Of a stretch of DNA of 64,000 nucleotides, positions 44,648-53,074 are shown piece by piece. The stretch is from the NCBI RefSeq assembly GCF_003096095.1, contig NZ_CP015453.1:2790001-2854000 (forward strand), written 5' to 3'. A program made the translations under genes and the position numbers. The notes beneath the pieces were generated by a model, which had not been told where the DNA came from, did not search any database, and saw only the letters and a program-made list of their open reading frames with translations. Source of the stretch: Dietzia psychralcaliphila. Lineage in GTDB: Bacteria; Actinomycetota; Actinomycetes; Mycobacteriales; Mycobacteriaceae. The stretch's first letter is position 1, and every line of letters starts with the position of its first letter.

Positions 44648-45898
44648 TCAGGCGACCACACGCGGGGCGCGACCGAGGCCGACCCGGCCGGACGTCGAGC
44701 GGGCGCCGGCGGCGTGATAGTGGTCGAACAGCTGGCCACAGATGGCGTCCCAGGTGCGACCCACGACGGTGGACCGGGCGGCCGCGGCCAGTTGCGGGTG
44801 GTCGGCCAACACCATGTCGACGGTCCGTGAGATCTCCGCGGCGTACCGACGGGGGTCGAGCAGATAGCCGTTGACCCCCGCCTGGACAAGGTCGCGCGGT
44901 CCGCCCTTGTCGGGGCCCACCACGGGCACCCCCGAGGACTGGGCCTCCTGGATGGACTGGCAGAACGTCTCGAACTCCCCGGCGTGGCAGAACACGTCGA
45001 GGGTGGCGTAGGCCTGCCCGAGCTGGTCACCGTGGAGTTCGCCGGTGAAGATCGCGTGGGGCATGGCGGCGCGGAGCGCGGGGCGGTCGGGGCCGTCGCC
45101 GACGATGACGAGTTGGAGGTCCCCGTCCGGGCCCGACCGGTCGGCCAGAGGCTGGAGCCGCTCGACATGCTTCTCCGGGGCCAGGCGTCCGACGAAGCCG
45201 ACGATCGGTCGCCCCTCCGGGGACCACAACTCGTGCAGGGCCTGGCTGCGACGGGAGGGGGCGAACCTCTCCGAGTCGACGCCCCTCCCCCACCGGTACA
45301 GGCGCGGGACGCCGTGCGCCGCCAGGTCCTCCATGGCGGCGGTGGACGGGGCGAGGGTGCGGTCGCAGGTCGAGTGGATGGCCCGGGTCCACGCCCAGGC
45401 CGCCTCCGCCATGGCCCCGATCCCGTAGGACGTGGAGAACCCGGCGACATCGGTCTGGTAGACGGCGACGGACGGGACGTCCAGTGCGCGGGCCGCGGCC
45501 GCACCGGCAGCGCCGAGGACGAACGGCGACGCCAGGTGGACGACATCGGGAGCAAAGTGCCGGAGCGCGTTGTACACGCTCGGGCTGGGCGCGCCCACGG
45601 GCAGGGAGGACACCACCGGCACCCGGACGGCGGTGACGCGGTGGACGGGGTAGCCCAGGTGGTGGTCCGGTTCGGGGGCGGCGGCACCGGGAGTGCCGAG
45701 CAGGGGCGCCATGGCGCTCACGAGCGGGTGGGCCCGGACCGCGTCGGTCGCCCCGCGGCGCAGCCCGACGTTGCCGGACGGCGCCACCACCAGGCAGTCG
45801 TGTCCGTTCCGTCGTGCGTACTCGAGGACCCGCAGGACGGAGTTGGTGACGCCGTTGACGCTGGGCAGGAACGATTCGGTCACGATGGCTACGCGCAC
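44648..45898 (-). CDS. mgtA: GDP-mannose-dependent alpha-mannosyltransferase (MgtA/PimB family)
   Basis: This GT4-family enzyme has 416 residues from GTG 45898 or 425 from 45925. The N-terminal domain starts [20 protein letters not shown]. The C-terminal donor domain has [15 protein letters not shown], and [18 protein letters not shown] forms the EX7E motif near 310. In mycobacteria the homologue (Rv0557 from memory) mannosylates glycolipids at the membrane and sits between ubiE and menD, as here. Confidence 0.9.
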   Translation of the reverse strand: MRVAIVTESFLPSVNGVTNSVLRVLEYARRNGHDCLVVAPSGNVGLRRGATDAVRAHPLVSAMAPLLGTPGAAAPEPDHHLGYPVHRVTAVRVPVVSSLPVGAPSPSVYNALRHFAPDVVHLASPFVLGAAGAAAARALDVPSVAVYQTDVAGFSTSYGIGAMAEAAWAWTRAIHSTCDRTLAPSTAAMEDLAAHGVPRLYRWGRGVDSERFAPSRRSQALHELWSPEGRPIVGFVGRLAPEKHVERLQPLADRSGPDGDLQLVIVGDGPDRPALRAAMPHAIFTGELHGDQLGQAYATLDVFCHAGEFETFCQSIQEAQSSGVPVVGPDKGGPRDLVQAGVNGYLLDPRRYAAEISRTVDMVLADHPQLAAAARSTVVGRTWDAICGQLFDHYHAAGARSTSGRVGLGRAPRVVA

Positions 45899-45935
45899 AC
45901 CGTCACTGTCTCCCGCCCGGACCACCGGACGGTGA

Positions 45936-46415
45936 TCAGCGAGGGTCGGTGCGGGGAACTCGTGGTGTCGGCCGGTGAACCCTCGGTGACGCCGCGGCGT
46001 ACGTGAGCGCGGCCAGCGGGATGACCACCGCGGGGATGGAGAGGGCGGGCACCACGGCGACCGTCCAGCTCCGCCCCGAGACGCGGACGAGGTCGGGATT
46101 GGCGCGTCGGAACTCGACCTGCACCCGCTGGCCCTCGATCAGCCCGATCGGGTAGAACACCCCGGTCACCGGGCGGACGTGGTGGCCGCCGCCGGTGTCG
46201 AACTCCACCGCGGCCCGGCGATCGGTGACCTCGGTGACGGTGGCGGTGGCGCTGCCCATGTCCCGGTCGATGCGCTGATCGTTGACGAAGCACGCCAGCA
46301 GGATGAGCGCGGCCGTCAGCAGCGAGAACGCGGCAGTGACCGCGGCGGTGGCCCGCACGATCCGCCGGGTCCGGACCGAACGGCGGGCCCGCCTGGCCGC
46401 GACCGTCCTGGTCAC
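45936..46415 (-). CDS. DUF3592-type membrane protein
   Basis: This 159-aa protein has two transmembrane helices (about residues 24-46 and 118-140) flanking a beta-rich extracytoplasmic domain (about 50-110, with ATVTEVTDRRAAVEF and FYPIGLIEGQRVQVEF). It has Arg-rich ends. The pattern is that of DUF3592/Rv0556-like proteins, always next to menD in this group but of unknown role. It overlaps the menD stop by 4 nt and precedes mgtA by 37 bp. Confidence 0.82.
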   Translation of the reverse strand: MTRTVAARRARRSVRTRRIVRATAAVTAAFSLLTAALILLACFVNDQRIDRDMGSATATVTEVTDRRAAVEFDTGGGHHVRPVTGVFYPIGLIEGQRVQVEFRRANPDLVRVSGRSWTVAVVPALSIPAVVIPLAALTYAAASPRVHRPTPRVPRTDPR

Positions 46416-48283
46416 TCGCCTTCCCCCGGACTCCCGGCCCGCGGTGCCCGCGATACCTCCGGTGCCCGCGATGCCTCCGGTGTCGGCGATGCCTCGGGTG
46501 CCGGTGATGACTGCGGTGCCGGCAGCGCCTCGGCCCGCATGGCCCCGTGCAGTTCGCGCAGACCGGCGCGGTCGGTGGCCACCCTGACCACCCGCAGGCC
46601 GGCGGGCACGATGTCGCGGTGCGCGACGGCGGCCTCCGAGAGCAGCGCCTCGAGCCCGGCCGGGTCGGTGTCGGTGAAGGGCACCCCGAATCCCGCGCAG
46701 AGGGCGGCCAGGTCGGCGCCGTGCGGGGTGCCGAAGACCCGCTCGAAGTCGGTGGCCAGGCGCGGATCCCCCTGCTCGAGGAGGGAGAAGATTCCGCCAC
46801 CGTCGTCGTCGGCCACCACGATCGTGAGGTCGTCGGGGTGCGTCTCCGCAGGCCCCAGCAGCAGTCCCGACACGTCGTGGAGAAAGGTCAGGTCGCCGAG
46901 CAGTGCGATGGTCCGCCCCGGTGCGGACAGTGCGACCCCGATCGCGGTGGACACGGTGCCGTCGATCCCGGACGCGCCCCGGTTGGCGTACACGGCCACG
47001 TCCGGGTCCAGCGGGCCCACCAGGGACAGGTCACGGACCGCGTTGGAGGCGCCCACCACCAGGTTGTCGCCGCCCCGCACACCGCGGGTCACCGCCCGGG
47101 CCACGTGCAGGCCGGTGGGTCGCGCGGTCTCGAGGTGGCGGTCCAGGACCCGGTCCACGGCGGCCCGGGCGCGGGCGTCGGCGCGCGCGGTGATGCCGGT
47201 CCACGCCTCGTCGACGCCCCATCCGGTCAGGACGGAGTCGGCGAGTTCGGCCGCGCTGCCCGTGGGATTGGGGGCGTGCGGTCCGGCGTCGAGGATCACC
47301 AGGTCCACGTCCGGGTCCGCCAGTAGTCGGGTGACCGAACGGTGCAGGGTCGGCCGCCCCGTCACCACCACCTGTTCGGGCCGCAGCCCGGGGATGGCCA
47401 GTGGGTGCACCGGGTGCAGCGGGACCGGGGCACCGGGTTCTGCCACGGTCGGCACCCCCACGAGTCCGGCGACGGGCCCGGCCCCGACTCCCGAGACGAC
47501 CAGCGTGGGGCGGGTCAGGTCAACGGCCACGGCCGAGTCGGCGGGAGCCGAGTCGACACCCGCTCCCGCCCGCTGGACCCACGGTCGACCGTCCGGACGG
47601 CCGGGCGGCAGTCCGCTCGACCTCCCGTGCTGGCCTGCCTCGTCGTCGTCCTGGTCGACCCCGCCCGCCCCGTCCACGACGTGGTCCTCGTCGCCCTCGG
47701 CCGGCACCAGTGGCTCGCGGAACGCGATGTCGATCTGCACCGGTCCGGGGTGGCTCGGGGCGGTGGCGGTGAGGATCGCGCGGCCGATCGCGCTGCGCCA
47801 GTGACGGTGCTCGACCCCGGGGTCGCCGGCCGCGCCCAGCTCGACGACCGCGCGGGCGTGCGGGCCGAACAGCCCCACCTGGTCGATGGTCTGGTTGGCA
47901 CCCGTCCCACGCAGCTCGGGAGGGCGGTTGGCGGTCAGCGCCAGGATCGGCACGCCGGAGTGTGCGGCCTCGACCATCGCCGGGTGGAGGTTGGCCACCG
48001 CGGTGCCGGAGGTGACGACGACGGGGACCGGCCGCTTGGAGCCCGCCGCCAACCCCAGTGCGGTGAAGGCCGCCGCGCGCTCGTCGATCCGCACGTGCAA
48101 CCGCAGCCGGCCCGTCCGCTCGGCGGCGGCGAGTGCCAGCGCCAGGGGTGCGCTGCGCGAGCCGGGACACAGCACCGCGTCCGTGACCCCGTGGCGGACC
48201 AACTCGTCGACGACGACGCGGGCCTGCGCGGTGCTCGGGTTGCTGGCGCGCGGCGTGCTCGGGGTGGCCTGGCTGGGGTTCAT
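46412..48283 (-). CDS. menD: SEPHCHC synthase MenD
   Basis: This 623-aa ThDP enzyme condenses isochorismate with 2-oxoglutarate in menaquinone synthesis. It has the MenD start VVVDELVRHGVTDAVLCPGSRSAPL (split here: VLCPGSRSAPL, about 35-45), IDERAAAF with the catalytic Glu (about 71), GTAVANLHPAMVEA and the ThDP site GDLTFLHDVSGLL (about 465). A Asp/Gly-rich insert of about 40 residues near 185-225 and a repetitive Pro/Ala/Glu tail (APEAS units) make it longer than usual. ATG 48283 is used. Confidence 0.94.
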   Translation of the reverse strand: MNPSQATPSTPRASNPSTAQARVVVDELVRHGVTDAVLCPGSRSAPLALALAAAERTGRLRLHVRIDERAAAFTALGLAAGSKRPVPVVVTSGTAVANLHPAMVEAAHSGVPILALTANRPPELRGTGANQTIDQVGLFGPHARAVVELGAAGDPGVEHRHWRSAIGRAILTATAPSHPGPVQIDIAFREPLVPAEGDEDHVVDGAGGVDQDDDEAGQHGRSSGLPPGRPDGRPWVQRAGAGVDSAPADSAVAVDLTRPTLVVSGVGAGPVAGLVGVPTVAEPGAPVPLHPVHPLAIPGLRPEQVVVTGRPTLHRSVTRLLADPDVDLVILDAGPHAPNPTGSAAELADSVLTGWGVDEAWTGITARADARARAAVDRVLDRHLETARPTGLHVARAVTRGVRGGDNLVVGASNAVRDLSLVGPLDPDVAVYANRGASGIDGTVSTAIGVALSAPGRTIALLGDLTFLHDVSGLLLGPAETHPDDLTIVVADDDGGGIFSLLEQGDPRLATDFERVFGTPHGADLAALCAGFGVPFTDTDPAGLEALLSEAAVAHRDIVPAGLRVVRVATDRAGLRELHGAMRAEALPAPQSSPAPEASPTPEASRAPEVSRAPRAGSPGEGE

Positions 48284-48293
48284 CGTCTCCAGC

Positions 48294-49322
48294 CTAGTAG
48301 TCGCCCCCGGTGGTCGCCGGGTCGTGGCGGTCGGGTTCCACCTGACCGGCCGCGCGCGCCAACCGCTGGGCGATCGCCGCGAGTCGCGCACGCAGCCCGT
48401 CCGGGGACTCCACGATGAACGGCCCCGGAAGCCGGCCCAGGTACCAGGCCAACTCGTCGAGGTCGGCGGCGCCGGTCTCGAGGCGGCAGGCCGGGCCGTC
48501 GGGGTGATCGACCGGCCGCAACTCGGTGACGGTGCCGTAGGTGGGCGGGAAGCACTCGAGCACCTCGTCGGCCGGGGCGTCGACCACCACACTGGCCAGG
48601 TGCTCGTACGGCGCTGTGGTCACCGCGTGCTGGACGTGCGTGGCCGGGTCGGGCACGTCCGGGCGCGGGGTGAACCGCCAGCGGCTGCGGTGCACCGCGC
48701 GGATGCGGTCCAGGCGGAACGTCCGCCAGTCGGCGCGGTCGAGGTCATAGGACAGCAGATACCAGCGGCGGCCCAGCACCACGATCCGGTAGGGCTCGAC
48801 CCGGCGCTCGGTGTCGCGGCCGGCGCGGTCCCGGTAGTCCAATCGCACCTGCTCGGTGCCGCGAACGGCGTGGCCGAGTTCGATGAGCAGCTCCGGCTCC
48901 ACGGGGGTGTCGGCACCGGGGATGGTCACCATCGACTCGCTGACTGCGGCGACCTTGTCCCTGAGCCGACCGGGCATGACCTGGTCGAGCTTGGTCAGGG
49001 CGCCCAGGGCGTGCTCGCCGATGCCCGCCACCGCTCCGCCGGCGGCCAGCCGCAGTGCGATCGCCACGGCCACGGCCTCCCTGTCGTCCAACAGCAGCGG
49101 TGGCAGCCGACGGCCCGAACCCAGCCGATACCCGCCACCCGCGCCGCGTTCGGACTCGACCGGATATCCCAGGTCGCGAAGTCGGTCGACGTCCCTCCGC
49201 ACCGAGCGGGTGGTGACCCCCAGCTCGGCCGCGAGCTCGGGCCCGGACCACACCGCGCGCCGCTGCAACAGGTCGAGCATGCCCAGCACACGCTGGGTCG
49301 TGGGCATCGTGTCGTCGGTCAC
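48294..49322 (-). CDS. WYL-domain transcriptional regulator (YafY type)
   Basis: This regulator of about 342 aa has an N-terminal winged helix-turn-helix (about residues 5-60, ELAAELGVTTRSVRRDVDRLRDLGYPV) and a WYL domain (about 140-220) with RWYLLSYDLDRADWRTFRLDRI. A C-terminal WCX extension follows. Such proteins sense a ligand through the WYL fold and repress or activate nearby genes. The start is uncertain: GTG 49322, ATG 49307 and TTG 49352 are in frame. It is divergent from a DinB-family gene, the likely target. Confidence 0.88.
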   Translation of the reverse strand: MTDDTMPTTQRVLGMLDLLQRRAVWSGPELAAELGVTTRSVRRDVDRLRDLGYPVESERGAGGGYRLGSGRRLPPLLLDDREAVAVAIALRLAAGGAVAGIGEHALGALTKLDQVMPGRLRDKVAAVSESMVTIPGADTPVEPELLIELGHAVRGTEQVRLDYRDRAGRDTERRVEPYRIVVLGRRWYLLSYDLDRADWRTFRLDRIRAVHRSRWRFTPRPDVPDPATHVQHAVTTAPYEHLASVVVDAPADEVLECFPPTYGTVTELRPVDHPDGPACRLETGAADLDELAWYLGRLPGPFIVESPDGLRARLAAIAQRLARAAGQVEPDRHDPATTGGDY

Positions 49323-49345
49323 GACGTCCACTCTCGCACCGTCAG

Positions 49346-49362
49346 AGGACAAGATCTGTCCT
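49346..49362. promoter_or_regulatory. inverted repeat in the WYL-DinB divergent region
   Basis: AGGACA-AGATC-TGTCCT is a perfect 6-bp dyad, with further partial symmetry outside (TCAG to the left, GA to the right). It lies 24 bp before the preferred WYL start and 80 bp before the DinB start, and it covers the earliest possible WYL start codon. It is a good place for autoregulation. Confidence 0.42.
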
Positions 49363-49441
49363 GATGGCCTGAGAGTCTCCTGATGTACCGCGATCGGACG
49401 GCCAGCCCGCCGCCGACCGCCCTCACCGTCAGGAGACCCTC

Positions 49442-50017
49442 GTGACCACGAACCGCACCATCGACTGGACCGCCCAACTCGTCGACCAGCTCGAGTACCA
49501 CTGGGACGGCCACCTCCGGCCTCGCCTGGAGGGGCTGACCGACGACGAGTATCACTTCTCCCCCGCGCAGGACGATCGGACCTGGGACGTGCGACCGCGC
49601 GGGACCGGCACCGCGGACATGCACGGCGGGGTCGGCGACTTCACGATCGACTTCGCCTACCCCGAACCCCGGCCCGCACCACTGACGACCATCGCGTGGC
49701 GGATCGGCCACGTGGTCGTGGGAGTGCTCGGAGCCCGGTGGCACGACCACTTCGGCGGCCCGCCCCACGACTACATGACCCACGAGTTCGCCGGCGACGC
49801 CGCGGGCGGACTCGCGCAACTCGACCGCACCTACGCGGGCTGGATGGAGGGGGTCCGTGGGCTCGACGGCGATGCCCTCGCCGCGCCCGTCGGGGAGGCC
49901 GAGGGTCACTGGTCCTCCGCCCCTATGGCCACCCTCGTCCTGCACATCCACCGCGAGGTCATCCACCACGGCGCGGAGATGTGCCTGCTGCGCGACCTGT
50001 ACGCCCACACCGTCTGA
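49442..50017 (+). CDS. DinB superfamily protein
   Basis: This 191-aa four-helix-bundle protein is of the DinB_2 type. The expected metal His residues are in IGHVVVG (about residue 88) and VIHHGAEMCLLRD near the end (about 178). The start resembles DinB proteins often found beside WYL regulators (TIDWTAQLVDQLEYHWDGHLRPRL). Such proteins include mycothiol-dependent transferases; activity here is unknown. GTG 49442 follows a GGAGACC ribosome-binding site. Confidence 0.85.
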   Translation: MTTNRTIDWTAQLVDQLEYHWDGHLRPRLEGLTDDEYHFSPAQDDRTWDVRPRGTGTADMHGGVGDFTIDFAYPEPRPAPLTTIAWRIGHVVVGVLGARWHDHFGGPPHDYMTHEFAGDAAGGLAQLDRTYAGWMEGVRGLDGDALAAPVGEAEGHWSSAPMATLVLHIHREVIHHGAEMCLLRDLYAHTV

Positions 50018-50124
50018 CCCGGTCGGCCATTCGACCCGTCTGACCCGGTCGACCACTCGACCACTCGACCCGTCGGCACACGCCGGCGCCACCCCATCCA
50101 CGACGCACCACCCAGGAGTTCGCC

Positions 50125-50742
50125 ATGCCACTGTTCCCCGCCACCCACACCACCCAACGCGAGACCCTGCTCGAGTGGATCGACGACGCTCTCGTCAACG
50201 CCCGCTCGATCATCCACGGCCTCACCGGCGATCAACTGCGCGCGCGCCCGGTCCCGTCGAGCGAGCTGACGCTAGGTCTGCTCATCCTGCACATCGGTGA
50301 GGTGGCCGAGGGCTGGCTCGGCCGGGCCGCCGCCGCCCCGGACCCCGTGGAGACGGGACGCTCGCTGCCGGAGGCCTTCGCCTGGGCCGAGGAGGTCAAC
50401 CGGGTGGGCCCCGACGCGACCGCCGAGGAGATCCTCGCCGAGTTCGACCGACGACACGGCGCGGGACTCGCCCACCTGCGGGCCGCCGACCTGGACGCGG
50501 TGGTCCCCGTCCCCACCGAGATGCCCTGGTTCCCTCCGGGGATGGCGCCGTTCAACGGCTGGTGGGTCGCGCAGCACGTCCTCACCGAGATCAACCGGCA
50601 CAGCGGACACGCCGACATCCTCCGCGAGGCTATCGACGGGCGCACGATGTACGACCTGATCGCCGAGGACCAGGGCATCGACATGTCCTACATCGGCGCC
50701 TGGTTCGCCGCGCACCCCGAGGTCCCCGCGCCGGCGTGGTGA
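50125..50742 (+). CDS. DinB family (DUF664-type) protein
   Basis: This 205-aa helical-bundle protein is of the DUF664/DinB family. Candidate metal His residues are in LLILHIGEVAEGWLGR (about 56), the central WWVAQHVLTEINRHSGHADILREAIDG (split: VAQHVLTEINRHSGHADI, about 153-170). The end DLIAEDQGID is typical. It may be a mycothiol- or bacillithiol-dependent transferase. A CCAGGAG ribosome-binding site precedes ATG 50125. It follows the other DinB gene by 107 bp, a gap filled with short GACCCGTCTGACC-like repeats, and is probably co-transcribed. Confidence 0.87.
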   Translation: MPLFPATHTTQRETLLEWIDDALVNARSIIHGLTGDQLRARPVPSSELTLGLLILHIGEVAEGWLGRAAAAPDPVETGRSLPEAFAWAEEVNRVGPDATAEEILAEFDRRHGAGLAHLRAADLDAVVPVPTEMPWFPPGMAPFNGWWVAQHVLTEINRHSGHADILREAIDGRTMYDLIAEDQGIDMSYIGAWFAAHPEVPAPAW

Positions 50743-50803
50743 GTCGGGAGTCGGATCCGGCTGGGTGAGGCGGTCGTCCGGCGGGGCACGAACCCGCCGG
50801 GCG

Positions 50804-52294
50804 TCAGTCCTCCTCGTTCCAGCCGTCGAAAGTCGCGAACTGTCCCTCGATCATCTCGGCGACCCGGCCCGGGTCCGGAACCAGTTCCGCGTCGGTGGCG
50901 ATGCCCACGGAGACCTTGCCGTCGTAGCTGAAGATGCAGATACCAAGAGCCTGGTCACCACTCATCGGGACCCAGCCGAGCATCCCCTCGACCGGAGTGC
51001 CGGCGAGCCGCACCATGGAGACCGGCCCGGGCACCGAGGTGAGCTGGCCGACGGTCTTGTTGGCGAACAGGTCGATCACCGCGTGCTGCACCGCGGTGGG
51101 GGTGACGGCCACGCTGAGCATCGTGGCGAAGTTGATGTGTGGTTCGAACGAGTAGCGCACCCGGGTCATGGACGTGGTGATGGCATCGATGAGCTCGTCC
51201 GCGTCGTCGATCCCCAACGGCAGGCGCATGAGGATGATCGTGATGTGGTTTCCCAGTTCCTCCGGAAGATCGTCGCTGCTGGGCGTCACGGACATCGGGA
51301 CCATGAGGTTGATGTCCGAGACCCGACGGTCCCCGTGGGCGTCGAGGTACCGGGTCAGTGCCTTGGACACCGCGGCGATCATCACCGAGGTCACGGTGGT
51401 GTCATGGACCGCGGCCACCCTCTTGACGGCGTCGAGGTCCAGCCCGGAGACCCAGGAGACCTTCTTCCGGGCACGAGCCTGGCCGCTCCAGGACAGCTCG
51501 GGTGCCCGGGGCTCGAACAGCAGGCGGAAGACCGAGCGGTAGGTGTTGGTCGTCGTGTTGGTGGGGTCGATGGTGTCGGCCAGGGATTCCACGACACGCG
51601 TGGGCACCCGGGTCAGCTCCCCGCCCGGGGCCACCACGTCCTTGGTCAGTCGCGCCAGCGTCACAGGGAACTTGAGCGTGGCGCCGGCCAGGCCGCGGGC
51701 GATGCCGAGCGAGTCCTTGGCCACCCCTTTCCCGGCGTGGCCGACCGCTCCCAGGATCCCGCCGCCCGACGAGGACAGCTCCCGCCCCACCCGGGGCAGA
51801 GGGGCGTCGTCATCGCGGTCGCACAACCCCAGGACCAGCTGGGTCAACCGGATGCCGTCGACCATCCCGTGCTGGACGCGGAACAGCAGGAGCGCACCCT
51901 CCTGCTCGCCACCGTGGCCGTGGTACCCCTCGATGAACTCGGCACGCCAGATGGGTCGGTCGTCGGGGAGTTGCAGACCCATCTGCTCGGCGACGTGCGC
52001 CTCGGCCTCGGCGCGCCCGCCCGGTGAGGCCAGGCGGGTGTGGACGAGATGGTTCGAGATGTCGAAGTCGGGGTCGTCCTGCCAGTACCACCGGCGGCCC
52101 CTTCGCACCGGGACCCGGCGGAACACCGGGTGGGGCTCGACCATCCGGGAGGCGATCGCCTCGGTGACCGCGTCCCAGTCGGGGATCTCGGCGAACCACA
52201 TCACCGAGTTGATGTACATCAGATTGTCCGTGCGGTCCATCATCAGCCACAGCTGATCCCGGAGCGGAATCCTCACCCTGTCCGTCTCCACCAT
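50804..52294 (-). CDS. wax ester synthase/diacylglycerol acyltransferase (WS/DGAT)
   Basis: This 496-aa acyltransferase makes triacylglycerol or wax esters from acyl-CoA. The family's HHxxxDG active site appears as VQHGMVDG (about residues 137-144): the first His is Gln but the second, the catalytic base, and the Asp-Gly stay. The C-terminal domain has NLMVPMSVTP, GNHITIILMRLP and SVPGPVSMVRLAGTPV, as in the family. ATG 52294 starts at MVETDRVRIPL; GTG or ATG codons up to 52324 would add ten residues. It is divergent from the flavin reductase gene. Confidence 0.92.
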   Translation of the reverse strand: MVETDRVRIPLRDQLWLMMDRTDNLMYINSVMWFAEIPDWDAVTEAIASRMVEPHPVFRRVPVRRGRRWYWQDDPDFDISNHLVHTRLASPGGRAEAEAHVAEQMGLQLPDDRPIWRAEFIEGYHGHGGEQEGALLLFRVQHGMVDGIRLTQLVLGLCDRDDDAPLPRVGRELSSSGGGILGAVGHAGKGVAKDSLGIARGLAGATLKFPVTLARLTKDVVAPGGELTRVPTRVVESLADTIDPTNTTTNTYRSVFRLLFEPRAPELSWSGQARARKKVSWVSGLDLDAVKRVAAVHDTTVTSVMIAAVSKALTRYLDAHGDRRVSDINLMVPMSVTPSSDDLPEELGNHITIILMRLPLGIDDADELIDAITTSMTRVRYSFEPHINFATMLSVAVTPTAVQHAVIDLFANKTVGQLTSVPGPVSMVRLAGTPVEGMLGWVPMSGDQALGICIFSYDGKVSVGIATDAELVPDPGRVAEMIEGQFATFDGWNEED

Positions 52295-52405
52295 CGTCAC
52301 AGACCCCTCACCGTCGCCGACCACTCCGTGTGCACGTCGCTCCAGGCTAGAGCAGGCGTGACCGGCATCACGCCCCTTCTAGTGGGTCGGCGGCAGAATG
52401 CAGGT

Positions 52406-52996
52406 ATGCGCACCATCCACACTCCGCAGGATCCCCCGGCCAAGGGCCTGTACGCGCTGCTCACCGCGTCGATAGCCCCTCGGCCCATCGCCTGGGTCTC
52501 GAGCATCTCTGCGGACGGGGTACCGAATCTCGCCCCGTACTCGTTCTTCACAGTCGCCTGCGCCGATCCGGCGATCCTCTCGGTCACCTCGATCGGCCGC
52601 AAGGACACCTTCCGCAACGTGGTCGAGACCGGTGAGTTCGTGGTGAACATCGGGACCGAATCGCTGATGGAGGTCATGAACGCCACCTCGGCTCCGGTCG
52701 GCCCGGAGGTGGACGAGTTCGCCCTCTCGGGGCTGACCGCCGAGCCCTCCGAGGTGGTGTTGGCGCCACGGGTGGCGGAGGAACCGATCGCGTTCGAGTG
52801 CGTGCGGCACGATGTGATCGACCTCGGCACCAGCGCGATGATGCTCGGCCGCGTGGTGAGCGTGGCGATCTCCGACGAGGTGCTGGCCACCGACGGGCTG
52901 CCGGACTTCGACTCGCTGCTGCCGCCCTCGCGCCTGGGTCGTCACCACTGGGGCTACGCCCCGCGCACGAGGGAACTGCCGCGGCCCGGGAGGTAG
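52406..52996 (+). CDS. flavin reductase family (FMN-binding split barrel) protein
   Basis: This 196-aa protein has the flavin reductase-like fold: LLTASIAPRPIAWVSSISADG (split by position, from about residue 18), NLAPYSFFTVACADP, and GEFVVNIGTESLMEVMNATS. Members bind FMN and reduce flavins or act on small substrates. The substrate is unknown. It lies between WS/DGAT and menC, with no operon link to either. Confidence 0.88.
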   Translation: MRTIHTPQDPPAKGLYALLTASIAPRPIAWVSSISADGVPNLAPYSFFTVACADPAILSVTSIGRKDTFRNVVETGEFVVNIGTESLMEVMNATSAPVGPEVDEFALSGLTAEPSEVVLAPRVAEEPIAFECVRHDVIDLGTSAMMLGRVVSVAISDEVLATDGLPDFDSLLPPSRLGRHHWGYAPRTRELPRPGR

Positions 52997-53074
52997 CAGG
53001 TCGCGGGCCGGCACCGGAGCCCCCGGGTGAGCACCGAGCGGGTTCCGACCGTCCGGAGTGGCGGCTCAGCTGGC

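Noticed and set aside
43867-45687. 606-aa open frame covering menG and most of mgtA
   Set aside because: The upstream part is Pro/Arg/Ser-rich noise opposite in frame to mgtA; only the last 235 codons are MenG.
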